Below are positions 33,999 to 42,108 of a DNA stretch of 64,000 bases, piece by piece. Each line of letters opens with the position of its first letter. Positions within the stretch are counted from its first letter, which is position 1. The translations under genes and the position numbers were made by a program. The notes under the pieces were generated by a model. That model was not told the origin of the DNA, made no database searches, and saw only the letters and a program-made list of their open reading frames with translations. Origin of the DNA: Rhodoferax potami (GTDB taxonomy: Bacteria > Pseudomonadota > Gammaproteobacteria > Burkholderiales > Burkholderiaceae_C); the NCBI RefSeq assembly GCF_032193805.1, contig NZ_JAVBIK010000003.1, positions 207,437-271,436 of the forward strand. Direction: 5' to 3'.

Positions 33999-34418
33999 AT
34001 GCATGAAGAAAGCTATCGAAGGTTGATAAGGGAAGTCGCCCAATGCGCTGGCTTGAAGGCAAACGACCCGTTTCTGGAAACCGGCCTCATAAACGTCGGT
34101 GGACTGGATACTTTGCTCTTCTACGATGAGGAATTCGATCCGGGACGCTTGCAGATTCGGATCGATTTCGGCAGTCTGCCCACAGACTTAGACGAGCTGA
34201 GGATGCTGACCCTCTCTTTGTTGTCTGTGAACTTTGACTATGGTATGGGCGGGTTGGCCGTTTTCAGTGTCAATCCCAGCAATGCTCACGTCATCCTGAC
34301 CACTCAACATACATTGCATGAATATCTGACGGCCCAGGACCTTCTGGCTTCAATCCGAAATTCCAACGCACAAGCACGTTTTGCATGGGAGGAGGCCAAC
34401 AACAAAGTATCTCGGTGA
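33999..34418 (+). CDS. Single-domain CesT-type secretion chaperone
   Basis: A 139-residue protein starting at the ATG at 33999, with AAAGG 10 bases upstream; the GTG at 33996 is an alternative. Pattern: FLETGLINVGGLDTLLFYDE, LQIRIDFGSL, LLSVNFDYGMGGLAVFSVNP, HVILTTQHTL and a last helix to FAWEEAN. The opening ETGLxxVGG-D-LL-YDE is shared with domain 1 of the double chaperone at 4369, so they are related, but here the length is that of an ordinary homodimeric chaperone. The gene downstream, 34 bases away, is its likely client. Confidence 0.75.
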   Translation: MHEESYRRLIREVAQCAGLKANDPFLETGLINVGGLDTLLFYDEEFDPGRLQIRIDFGSLPTDLDELRMLTLSLLSVNFDYGMGGLAVFSVNPSNAHVILTTQHTLHEYLTAQDLLASIRNSNAQARFAWEEANNKVSR

Positions 34419-34452
34419 GCTAATTCAGACCCACTTTTTCATTTTTTAAAGC

Positions 34453-35055
34453 ATGCAAAATATCAATAACGCAAGCGCCGCCCCCATCGGCACCTTCGGC
34501 ACCTTCGGCACCTTCGGCACCATCACCGAATCTAATAGCAAATCAAACGATCTGCAAAATGCCGGGACAACATTGCGGCACATAAATAGTGCAGCAGGGG
34601 TCAAATATAGTTCAGTCAATCCCAACAATCAAAATCTGCGTCAGGATACGCACAATGGCATGTCCTGCTTCAAGAGGTTTTTTTCCAGAGTTGCTGGCGT
34701 AGTGGTTGGCACGGTTCGAGCTGCATTGAACTTCTTGTGGAGTCCGGTTACAGCCGGGAAATATCTAATCGTTGCAATGGTTCAGGCCTACAGGGGTGAA
34801 GGACAGCGCGCCCTTACAGCCTTGGGTTTGGCGGTCACCGCGCCCTTATGGGCACCCGTGGATGGATTCCTCAAGGGGTTTAAAGCGTGCGTGGACGATA
34901 ACCGCGAACTCACGGAGGATAATAAGTCCGACCGTAATGGGCTGGAAGAATTGAAAGCCTACGTGAAGGACGGTGTCATCACCCCTGCGGATCAGAAGGA
35001 TTTGAACATCCTTCCAGGGTTTTTAGCCTGGGAGGCTGTAAAGCAGTTTTTGTAA
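34453..35055 (+). CDS. Putative type III effector/translocated protein C
   Basis: A 200-residue protein. The N-terminus contains IGTFGTFGTFGTI, coded by a 9-bp repeat (GGCACCTTC three times plus GGCACC, 34489-34521), then a polar Asn/Ser-rich region to about 68. A hydrophobic region (about 77-110, VAGVVVGTVRAALNFLWSP), the block QAYRGEGQRA, a second hydrophobic segment (about 121-140) and a charged C-terminus follow. The layout resembles proteins A and B, but sequence similarity is weak. The pairing with an upstream CesT chaperone supports a secreted role. The 3' end abuts IS3 debris, so the last residues may not be original. Confidence 0.6.
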   Translation: MQNINNASAAPIGTFGTFGTFGTITESNSKSNDLQNAGTTLRHINSAAGVKYSSVNPNNQNLRQDTHNGMSCFKRFFSRVAGVVVGTVRAALNFLWSPVTAGKYLIVAMVQAYRGEGQRALTALGLAVTAPLWAPVDGFLKGFKACVDDNRELTEDNKSDRNGLEELKAYVKDGVITPADQKDLNILPGFLAWEAVKQFL

Positions 35056-35074
35056 AGCAGTTTTGATGTCCTGT

Positions 35075-35404
35075 GTGGCAGTACTCTCAGCCAAAGCGGT
35101 GCGGCGCACCAGATGCACCGCATGGTCGGCGCTGTCACTTTCATGCACCTCAGCACCCACAATCTTGCGGCTGTACAAGTCCAGGATTAGGTATAGATGG
35201 AACCATCGCCCTTGAACATTAGCCGGAAGGTAGGTCATGTCCCACACCAGACCTGCCCAGGAGCCGTGGCAATGTGTGTCGTGGGAGGCTGAGATGTCTT
35301 GGGCGCTCTGGCGCAGCCACGATGAACGTTTTGTTCGGCGGCCTTGGCACGAGCGGCGACGTCCCCCCATATTTGAGTAGCAAATGATGTTGGAGTCCAA
35401 TCCC
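35075..35404 (-). pseudogene. IS3 orfB fragment (element D)
   Basis: The reverse frame contains WDMTYLPANVQGRWFHLYLI and LDLYSRKIVGAEVHESDSAD, the first catalytic Asp region of IS3-type transposases. The remaining DDE parts are missing at both sides. It abuts another IS3 copy in opposite orientation. Confidence 0.7.
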
Positions 35405-35423
35405 ATACGACAGGAGATTGGAC

Positions 35424-35687
35424 GTGAAGAAGAGATTTACCGAAGAACAAATCATTGGCTTCCTGCGGGAAGCGGAAGCGGGCCTGGCGGTGGCGGAGCT
35501 TTGCCGCAGGCACGGCTTCTCAGAGGCCAGCTATTACCTGTGGCGCAGCAAGTTTGGCGGCATGAACGTGTCTGACGCCAAGCGACTGAAGGAGCTGGAA
35601 ACGGAGAACGGGCGACTCAAGCGATTGCTGGCCGAAGCCATGCTTGAGAACGAGGTGACGAAAGAAGCCTTGAGAAAAAAGTGGTGA
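35424..35687 (+). CDS. IS3 orfA (element E)
   Basis: The GTG at 35424 is preferred because AGGAGA lies six bases upstream; a TTG at 35418 is also in frame. The protein starts KKRFTEEQIIGFLREAEAGL, with HTH ELCRRHGFSEASYYLWRSKF and a coiled coil (LKELETENGRLKRLLAEAML), ending EALRKKW. It overlaps orfB by a few bases. The gene is intact, but the element is broken by the host IS66 insertion. Confidence 0.88.
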   Translation: MKKRFTEEQIIGFLREAEAGLAVAELCRRHGFSEASYYLWRSKFGGMNVSDAKRLKELETENGRLKRLLAEAMLENEVTKEALRKKW

Positions 35688-36200
35688 GCGCACCGGCCCG
35701 ACGCGAACTGGTGCGCCATATGGTCAGTCATCGGTTGAGCGAACGCCGTTGCTTACGTGTTGTCAGCATGAGTGCCAGCGCCTACCGCTATGAACCTGCC
35801 CAGGACCGCAATTGCGCACTCAAGGAAAAGATCATCGCCTTGGCCCAGCGGCATCGCCGCTACGGTGCAGGCATGATCTATCTGAAGCTGCGCCAGGCCG
35901 GTGAACTGGTCAACCACAAGCGCGTGGACCGGCTGTACGCCGAAGCAGGCTTGCAAGTGAAGAAGCGCAAGCGCAAGAAGATCCCACTGGCAGATCGGCA
36001 TCCATTGGAGCGCCCCACGGCAGCTAACCAAGTGTGGTCGATGGACTTCGTGTTTGACCGCACGGCAGAGGGGCGCAGCATCAAGAACCTCACGGTAGTG
36101 GATGACGCAACCCATGAGGCCGTGGCGATCGTTCCAGAACGTGCATTGGGCGGGAATCAGCTCGTACGCATCCTGGAGCAACTGAGCACCACGCGAGGCT
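35681..36200 (+). pseudogene. IS3 orfB (element E), cut by the host IS66
   Basis: The frame gives RRELVRHMVSHRLSERRCLR, then RRYGAGMIYLKLRQAGE and NQVWSMDFVFDRTAEGRS (first catalytic Asp). It runs to EQLSTTRG, where the host IS66 begins at 36201. The second Asp and the Glu regions are absent from the window, so the transposase is truncated. Confidence 0.88.
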
Positions 36201-36280
36201 GTAAGCGGCCAGCGAAGTCACCTTGTTGACCGACCCTCGACCTTGCAACATTGCGTCCACAACAATTGATCGTGGACACA

Positions 36281-36496
36281 ATGCTCAAAGACTCAGAAAC
36301 CCCGAGGTATGCCATGCGACGTACCAAGCGCACATACTCATCAGAGACTAAGGCCGAGTTGCTGGCGGCTTGCAATGCACCGGGCGCATCCATTGCGGCG
36401 GTGGCCAACGCCAACGCCAACGGCATGAACGCCAACGTGCTGCACCGTTGGCTCAAAGAGTCATCCAAGTCCCGGCCGCCAATTGGAAGAGGCGCT
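36281..36496 (+). pseudogene. tnpA: Host IS66 tnpA, 5' part
   Basis: 72 codons: MLKDSETPRYAMRRTKRTYS through an HTH-like region (LLAACNAPGASIAAVANANA, NANVLHRWLKES) to RPPIGRGA. A start at 36314 is possible too. It is interrupted by IS66 copy 1 and continues in frame at 41455; the restored protein is 138 residues, normal for IS66 TnpA. Confidence 0.85.
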
Positions 36497-36582
36497 GTAA
36501 CCGGTCACTGTCCGGCGTTCTTGCGAACTGATTGCAGGTACCAAAGAATGCGCCCTGATCAACAAACAGGACGGGGTCGGAT

Positions 36583-36921
36583 ATGGAAGAGACGCAGAGC
36601 GTGCTCAGGCGTGCAGTGTTGAGTGAACAGACTTGGGCTGAGGTACTGGATCGTTTTGACCGCGCTGGATTGACGATAGATGAATTTTGCAGCCGCGAAG
36701 GCATCAGTCGCAGCAGCCTTGCTCGCCGACGCACGCTTAGGAATAAACAGAGGGGAATCGCGTCCCCGCTGCGAACGAACAAGGTAGCCCCCACCACCGT
36801 GCCGAAGGCGGCGTTCGTTGATCTGGGCGACCTTGCTGGAGTGCACGGCAGCGGCAATGGAGCCATGGAGTTACGCATCGAACTCGGCTCGGGCATGAGT
36901 TTGCATCTGGTACGCCGGTAA
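36583..36921 (+). CDS. tnpA: IS66 TnpA, copy 1
   Basis: 112 residues, with an HTH-like segment ([20 protein letters not shown], then [13 protein letters not shown]). It is an accessory protein needed with TnpB and TnpC for IS66 transposition. The stop overlaps the tnpB start (TAATG). The translation is identical in all four copies in the window. Confidence 0.9.
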   Translation: MEETQSVLRRAVLSEQTWAEVLDRFDRAGLTIDEFCSREGISRSSLARRRTLRNKQRGIASPLRTNKVAPTTVPKAAFVDLGDLAGVHGSGNGAMELRIELGSGMSLHLVRR

Positions 36922-37203
36922 TGTTCTTTCCCGAGGGCCGCATTCGCGTGTTCCTGTATGGCCAAGCTGCCGATATGCGCCAGTCCTACGACGGCTTGTA
37001 CGCTCTGGCACGCCAGGGGTTTGAAGTGGATGTGCTGGCCGGACACATGTTTGTTTTCATCAACCGGCGGCAAACACAGATGAAGGTGCTGTACTTTGAC
37101 CGCAGCGGCTGGTGCCTGTGGTGCAAGCGTTTGGAGAGCGGCAAGTTCTCCCGTAAAGGCGTTCAAGGCGGCAGTGGCGAGATCGACTGCACGGCGCTCA
37201 AAC
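36921..37203 (+). pseudogene. tnpB: IS66 TnpB, copy 1, 5' part
   Basis: The first 94 codons of tnpB ([20 protein letters not shown] onward), cut by insertion of IS66 copy 2. The frame runs on into the inserted IS end and stops at 37238. The remaining 65 bases are at 39683-39747. TnpB is required for IS66 transposition, so copy 1 is probably not autonomous. Confidence 0.93.
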
Positions 37204-37289
37204 GTAACCGGTCACTGTCCGGCGTTCTTGCGAACTGATTGCAGGTACCAAAGAATGCGCCCTGATCAACAAACAGGACGGGGTCGGAT

Positions 37290-37628
37290 ATGGAAGAGAC
37301 GCAGAGCGTGCTCAGGCGTGCAGTGTTGAGTGAACAGACTTGGGCTGAGGTACTGGATCGTTTTGACCGCGCTGGATTGACGATAGATGAATTTTGCAGC
37401 CGCGAAGGCATCAGTCGCAGCAGCCTTGCTCGCCGACGCACGCTTAGGAATAAACAGAGGGGAATCGCGTCCCCGCTGCGAACGAACAAGGTAGCCCCCA
37501 CCACCGTGCCGAAGGCGGCGTTCGTTGATCTGGGCGACCTTGCTGGAGTGCACGGCAGCGGCAATGGAGCCATGGAGTTACGCATCGAACTCGGCTCGGG
37601 CATGAGTTTGCATCTGGTACGCCGGTAA
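37290..37628 (+). CDS. tnpA: IS66 TnpA, copy 2
   Basis: Identical in translation to the copy at 36583. Intact, and coupled to tnpB by TAATG. Confidence 0.9.
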   Translation: MEETQSVLRRAVLSEQTWAEVLDRFDRAGLTIDEFCSREGISRSSLARRRTLRNKQRGIASPLRTNKVAPTTVPKAAFVDLGDLAGVHGSGNGAMELRIELGSGMSLHLVRR

Positions 37629-37975
37629 TGTTCTTTCCCGAGGGCCGCATTCGCGTGTTCCTGTATGGCCAAGCTGCCGATATGCGCCAGTCCTACGACG
37701 GCTTGTACGCTCTGGCACGCCAGGGGTTTGAAGTGGATGTGCTGGCCGGACACATGTTTGTTTTCATCAACCGGCGGCAAACACAGATGAAGGTGCTGTA
37801 CTTTGACCGCAGCGGCTGGTGCCTGTGGTGCAAGCGTTTGGAGAGCGGCAAGTTCTCCCGTAAAGGCGTTCAAGGCGGCAGTGGCGAGATCGACTGCACG
37901 GCGCTCAAACTGATGCTCGAAGGCATCGAAGTGCGCCGACGCCACAAACGCTACCAACACCCTGCGCGGAGGTGA
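37628..37975 (+). CDS. tnpB: IS66 TnpB, copy 2
   Basis: 115 residues. It contains the family landmarks VFLYGQAADMRQSYDGLYAL, GHMFVFINRRQTQMKVLYFD and GWCLWCKRLESGKF. Its function is essential but biochemically undefined in the family. Intact here. Confidence 0.93.
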   Translation: MFFPEGRIRVFLYGQAADMRQSYDGLYALARQGFEVDVLAGHMFVFINRRQTQMKVLYFDRSGWCLWCKRLESGKFSRKGVQGGSGEIDCTALKLMLEGIEVRRRHKRYQHPARR

Positions 37976-38044
37976 CGATGTGCCCATTTTCAATCCGGAG
38001 AAGCACTCTTTTGCTTTGTCCCTAAAGGCCGCAAGATAAGGCCC

Positions 38045-39646
38045 ATGTCGATGCCCAATACCAGCACTCCCACATTTACCGTCGAAACGGTCATGGGGCT
38101 GTCGCCGCAGAGCATCGCGCAGACACTGCAAGCACAGGCCGCCAGCATCAGCGCGCTGGAGCAGCAGCTCGAATGGTTCAAACGCCAACTCTTTGGCAAG
38201 AAGAGCGAGCGCTTTGCACCCTTGCCCGATGCGCAGCAAATGCACCTGGGGCAACTCCTGGGCGACCTCCCTGCCACTGATGCGCCCGAAGCCGACTCCG
38301 ACTCCAACACCATCCCTGCACACCAGCGACGCAAACCCCGCAGCAACTTTGCCGACGAGGGCACGCCCGCATCGTTCTTTGACGAAACCAAGGTGCCCGT
38401 GCACACCATCGAGCTGGCCAACCCCGAGACCAAAGACCTCTCGCCCGATCAGTACGAGGTTGTCAGCCAGAAGGTCAGCCACCGCTTGGCACAGCGCCCC
38501 GGTGCCTATGTGGTGCTGAAGTATGTGCGCTCTGTCATCAAGCGCCACGACACGCAAACCCTGCACTGTGCGGGCGCGCCAACAGGCATCATTGAGGGCA
38601 GCCGCGCTGACGTGAGCTTGCTCGCAGGCGTTGTTGTTGACAAGTTTGCCTGGCACATTCCGCTGTACCGGCAGCACCAGCGCCTGAGCCAAGCGGGCTT
38701 CAAACTCAGCCGGGCGTGGCTGACGCAACTGGCGCAAAAGACCATTTCCCTGCTGGAGCCGATTTACGACACGCAGCTCGAGTCGATCCGCAACAGCCGG
38801 GTCAAGGCAATGGACGAGACCCCCATCAAGGCCGGGCGCAGTGGGCCCGGCAAGATGAAGGCGGCCTACTTCTGGCCTGTGTACGGCGAACTCGATGAGG
38901 TGTGCTTTGCCTATTTCGAGTCGCGCCGCCACGAGCACGTACAGCAGGCATTGGGGCTGCCAGGGGCCACAGATGCCGTGTTGCTCACTGACGGCTATGA
39001 GGCCTATGCACGTTACGCTGCCAAGACCGGCATTACGCATGCCCAATGCTGGGCGCACTGCAGGCGTGGCTTCTTTGAAGCTCTAGGGGCCGAGCCACAG
39101 GCCGCTGGCCAGGCGCTGCAGCAAATTGGCGAGATTTACGCCCAGGAAGAAGCCATTCGTGAACGTGACCTCTACGGGGATGCCAAACGAGAGCACCGTC
39201 TAAGCCACAGCAAACCGCTGGTGCAGAACTTCTTTGAATGGGTGGATTTGCAGTTCGAGCGGCAAGGCTTCCTGCCCAGCAATCCGTTGACCAAGGCATT
39301 GGCCTATGCACGCGAGCGCCGCGCGCAACTGCAGGTGTTTCTGGGCGATGCGGATGTGGCCATGGATACGAACCATCTGGAACGCGCCTTGCGCGCGATA
39401 CCAATGGGCAGGCGCAATTGGTTATTCTGCTGGACGGAGGTGGGCGCCAAGCGCGCGGGCATCATGCAGAGCCTGATCGTGACATGCCGTTTACATGACA
39501 TTGACCCCTACACCTACCTGGTTGATGTCTTGCAACGCGTAGGCCACCACCCCGCCTCCAGAGTTTCAGAACTGACGCCTCGTCAATGGAAGCAGCACTT
39601 CGCCGAGAATCCATTGCGTTCACCATTACACGGTTTGGTAACGTAG
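38045..39646 (+). CDS. tnpC: IS66 TnpC transposase, copy 2
   Basis: 533 residues. An N-terminal coiled coil (QAASISALEQQLEWFKRQLF) leads into a linker rich in Asp/Pro, a zinc-binding-like region that has lost most Cys, and the DDE core: Asp in KAMDETPIKAG, Asp in LLTDGYEAYARYA and Glu in DTNHLERALRAIPM. The C-terminal tail is YTYLVDVLQRVGHHPAS. Intact, and probably the catalytic source for recent IS66 movement. Confidence 0.95.
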   Translation: MSMPNTSTPTFTVETVMGLSPQSIAQTLQAQAASISALEQQLEWFKRQLFGKKSERFAPLPDAQQMHLGQLLGDLPATDAPEADSDSNTIPAHQRRKPRSNFADEGTPASFFDETKVPVHTIELANPETKDLSPDQYEVVSQKVSHRLAQRPGAYVVLKYVRSVIKRHDTQTLHCAGAPTGIIEGSRADVSLLAGVVVDKFAWHIPLYRQHQRLSQAGFKLSRAWLTQLAQKTISLLEPIYDTQLESIRNSRVKAMDETPIKAGRSGPGKMKAAYFWPVYGELDEVCFAYFESRRHEHVQQALGLPGATDAVLLTDGYEAYARYAAKTGITHAQCWAHCRRGFFEALGAEPQAAGQALQQIGEIYAQEEAIRERDLYGDAKREHRLSHSKPLVQNFFEWVDLQFERQGFLPSNPLTKALAYARERRAQLQVFLGDADVAMDTNHLERALRAIPMGRRNWLFCWTEVGAKRAGIMQSLIVTCRLHDIDPYTYLVDVLQRVGHHPASRVSELTPRQWKQHFAENPLRSPLHGLVT

Positions 39647-39682
39647 GCAATAACGCCGGACAGTGACCGGTTACGCTCAAAC

Positions 39683-39747
39683 TGATGCTCGAAGGCATCG
39701 AAGTGCGCCGACGCCACAAACGCTACCAACACCCTGCGCGGAGGTGA
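39683..39747 (+). pseudogene. tnpB: IS66 TnpB, copy 1, 3' part
   Basis: The last 21 codons and stop (from LMLEGIEVRRRHKR) of the gene begun at 36921. Removing copy 2 and one duplication rejoins 283 + 65 = 348 bases, the length of intact tnpB. Confidence 0.93.
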
Positions 39748-39816
39748 CGATGTGCCCATTTTCAATCCGGAGAAGCACTCTTTTGCTTTGTCCCTAAAGG
39801 CCGCAAGATAAGGCCC

Positions 39817-41418
39817 ATGTCGATGCCCAATACCAGCACTCCCACATTTACCGTCGAAACGGTCATGGGGCTGTCGCCGCAGAGCATCGCGCAGACACTG
39901 CAAGCACAGGCCGCCAGCATCAGCGCGCTGGAGCAGCAGCTCGAATGGTTCAAACGCCAACTCTTTGGCAAGAAGAGCGAGCGCTTTGCACCCTTGCCCG
40001 ATGCGCAGCAAATGCACCTGGGGCAACTCCTGGGCGACCTCCCTGCCACTGATGCGCCCGAAGCCGACTCCGACTCCAACACCATCCCTGCACACCAGCG
40101 ACGCAAACCCCGCAGCAACTTTGCCGACGAGGGCACGCCCGCATCGTTCTTTGACGAAACCAAGGTGCCCGTGCACACCATCGAGCTGGCCAACCCCGAG
40201 ACCAAAGACCTCTCGCCCGATCAGTACGAGGTTGTCAGCCAGAAGGTCAGCCACCGCTTGGCACAGCGCCCCGGTGCCTATGTGGTGCTGAAGTATGTGC
40301 GCTCTGTCATCAAGCGCCACGACACGCAAACCCTGCACTGTGCGGGCGCGCCAACAGGCATCATTGAGGGCAGCCGCGCTGACGTGAGCTTGCTCGCAGG
40401 CGTTGTTGTTGACAAGTTTGCCTGGCACATTCCGCTGTACCGGCAGCACCAGCGCCTGAGCCAAGCGGGCTTCAAACTCAGCCGGGCGTGGCTGACGCAA
40501 CTGGCGCAAAAGACCATTTCCCTGCTGGAGCCGATTTACGACACGCAGCTCGAGTCGATCCGCAACAGCCGGGTCAAGGCAATGGACGAGACCCCCATCA
40601 AGGCCGGGCGCAGTGGGCCCGGCAAGATGAAGGCGGCCTACTTCTGGCCTGTGTACGGCGAACTCGATGAGGTGTGCTTTGCCTATTTCGAGTCGCGCCG
40701 CCACGAGCACGTACAGCAGGCATTGGGGCTGCCAGGGGCCACAGATGCCGTGTTGCTCACTGACGGCTATGAGGCCTATGCACGTTACGCTGCCAAGACC
40801 GGCATTACGCATGCCCAATGCTGGGCGCACTGCAGGCGTGGCTTCTTTGAAGCTCTAGGGGCCGAGCCACAGGCCGCTGGCCAGGCGCTGCAGCAAATTG
40901 GCGAGATTTACGCCCAGGAAGAAGCCATTCGTGAACGTGACCTCTACGGGGATGCCAAACGAGAGCACCGTCTAAGCCACAGCAAACCGCTGGTGCAGAA
41001 CTTCTTTGAATGGGTGGATTTGCAGTTCGAGCGGCAAGGCTTCCTGCCCAGCAATCCGTTGACCAAGGCATTGGCCTATGCACGCGAGCGCCGCGCGCAA
41101 CTGCAGGTGTTTCTGGGCGATGCGGATGTGGCCATGGATACGAACCATCTGGAACGCGCCTTGCGCGCGATACCAATGGGCAGGCGCAATTGGTTATTCT
41201 GCTGGACGGAGGTGGGCGCCAAGCGCGCGGGCATCATGCAGAGCCTGATCGTGACATGCCGTTTACATGACATTGACCCCTACACCTACCTGGTTGATGT
41301 CTTGCAACGCGTAGGCCACCACCCCGCCTCCAGAGTTTCAGAACTGACGCCTCGTCAATGGAAGCAGCACTTCGCCGAGAATCCATTGCGTTCACCATTA
41401 CACGGTTTGGTAACGTAG
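39817..41418 (+). CDS. tnpC: IS66 TnpC transposase, copy 1
   Basis: Same 533-residue translation as copy 2. The gene itself is intact, although the tnpB before it is broken, so its expression from the element's promoter must cross copy 2. Confidence 0.94.
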   Translation: MSMPNTSTPTFTVETVMGLSPQSIAQTLQAQAASISALEQQLEWFKRQLFGKKSERFAPLPDAQQMHLGQLLGDLPATDAPEADSDSNTIPAHQRRKPRSNFADEGTPASFFDETKVPVHTIELANPETKDLSPDQYEVVSQKVSHRLAQRPGAYVVLKYVRSVIKRHDTQTLHCAGAPTGIIEGSRADVSLLAGVVVDKFAWHIPLYRQHQRLSQAGFKLSRAWLTQLAQKTISLLEPIYDTQLESIRNSRVKAMDETPIKAGRSGPGKMKAAYFWPVYGELDEVCFAYFESRRHEHVQQALGLPGATDAVLLTDGYEAYARYAAKTGITHAQCWAHCRRGFFEALGAEPQAAGQALQQIGEIYAQEEAIRERDLYGDAKREHRLSHSKPLVQNFFEWVDLQFERQGFLPSNPLTKALAYARERRAQLQVFLGDADVAMDTNHLERALRAIPMGRRNWLFCWTEVGAKRAGIMQSLIVTCRLHDIDPYTYLVDVLQRVGHHPASRVSELTPRQWKQHFAENPLRSPLHGLVT

Positions 41419-41454
41419 GCAATAACGCCGGACAGTGACCGGTTACGAGGCGCT

Positions 41455-41655
41455 GGCATTGGCGCTACTTCCGTGGACATGGCCGACCACAGTGTGCCGT
41501 CCTTCATCGCACTGCCACTTCTCACGAAGCCGGCTGAGCCTGTGGAGCGTGAGATCAAGGTGGAGGTTCGCAAAGGAGGTCTGGTCATGACCGTTACCTG
41601 GCCCATGTCTGCAGCCAGTGACTTTGCCTGCTGGTCGGCCTCCGTCCTCAAGTGA
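41455..41655 (+). pseudogene. tnpA: Host IS66 tnpA, 3' part
   Basis: Continues the host TnpA frame with GIGATSVDMADHSVPSFIAL and EIKVEVRKGGLVMTVTWPMS, ending WSASVLK. The IKVEVRKGxxxMTVTWP strand pair is typical of the end of IS66 TnpA. The stop overlaps the tnpB GTG by four bases. Confidence 0.85.
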
Positions 41656-41987
41656 TTCGCATCGACTGCGCCTGGCTGGCAGTGCAGCCACTGGACATGC
41701 GTGCGGGCACGGACACGGCACTGGGTAGAGTCGTCCAGGTGTTCGGTGCGGCGCATCCCCACCACGCCTATCTGTTTGCCAACCGCCGGGCCAATCGCAT
41801 GAAGGTGCTGGTGCACGACGGCATCGGCATCTGGTTGGCGGCCCGGCGACTCAACGAAGGCAAGTTTGTCTGGCCAGCACCGGGCATCAACCGGCAACAC
41901 CAGCTCAGCACGGAGCAGTTGCATGCCCTGGTGCTGGGTCTGCCCTGGCAGCGCCTGGGCGTTGAGGGCATCATCACCGTTGTGTGA
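41652..41987 (+). CDS. tnpB: Host IS66 TnpB
   Basis: 111 residues starting at a GTG: MIRIDCAWLAVQPLDMRAGT, then HAYLFANRRANRMKVLVHDG and GIWLAARRLNEGKF. Intact, and clearly different in sequence from TnpB of the 2471-bp IS66, so the two are separate elements of the family. A dyad (GCGCCATCGGTG/CACCAATGGTG area, 42003-42035) lies between it and tnpC. Confidence 0.9.
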   Translation: MIRIDCAWLAVQPLDMRAGTDTALGRVVQVFGAAHPHHAYLFANRRANRMKVLVHDGIGIWLAARRLNEGKFVWPAPGINRQHQLSTEQLHALVLGLPWQRLGVEGIITVV

Positions 41988-42060
41988 ATGAGCGCGGGGC
42001 GGGCGCCATCGGTGCATGCACCAATGGTGATGGCGTGCGGTGCCTGCCACACTGCAGGCC

Positions 42061-42108
42061 ATGGTTGTCACCCCCGATTCATTGGACCAATTGAGCGCGC
42101 AGCAATTG
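42061..42108 (+). pseudogene. tnpC: Host IS66 tnpC, first 16 codons
   Basis: MVVTPDSLDQLSAQQL, interrupted by the IS110-bounded block. The next codons (RELLTGLMSKVAQQD) resume at 56203 after a duplicated AATTG. The long frame beginning MGVFSQLRELL at 56182 uses IS110 end sequence for its first residues and is not the original start. Confidence 0.85.

Larger units (their letters stand above)
37204..39674 (+). mobile_element. IS66 copy 2 (2471 bp) inserted in copy 1
   Basis: Complete element with the same terminal repeats, flanked by the 8-bp duplication GCTCAAAC at 37196-37203 and 39675-39682. Self-insertion in the same orientation makes a pair of direct repeats. Confidence 0.98.
36497..41446 (+). 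mobile_element. IS66 copy 1 (2471 bp), itself split by copy 2
   Basis: Terminal repeats start GTAACCGGTCACTGTCCGG at each end. The 8-bp target duplication GAGGCGCT is present at 36489-36496 and 41447-41454. Subtracting copy 2 (2471 bp) and its 8-bp duplication leaves exactly 2471 bp. It lies in tnpA of the host IS66. Confidence 0.97.

Noticed and set aside
37163..39058. 631-residue reverse-strand frame over IS66 copies (also seen at 39583, 53526 and 60482)
   Set aside because: It is antisense to the well-supported tnpC/tnpB/tnpA genes and appears in every copy only because the GC-rich coding DNA lacks stops; it shows no domain.
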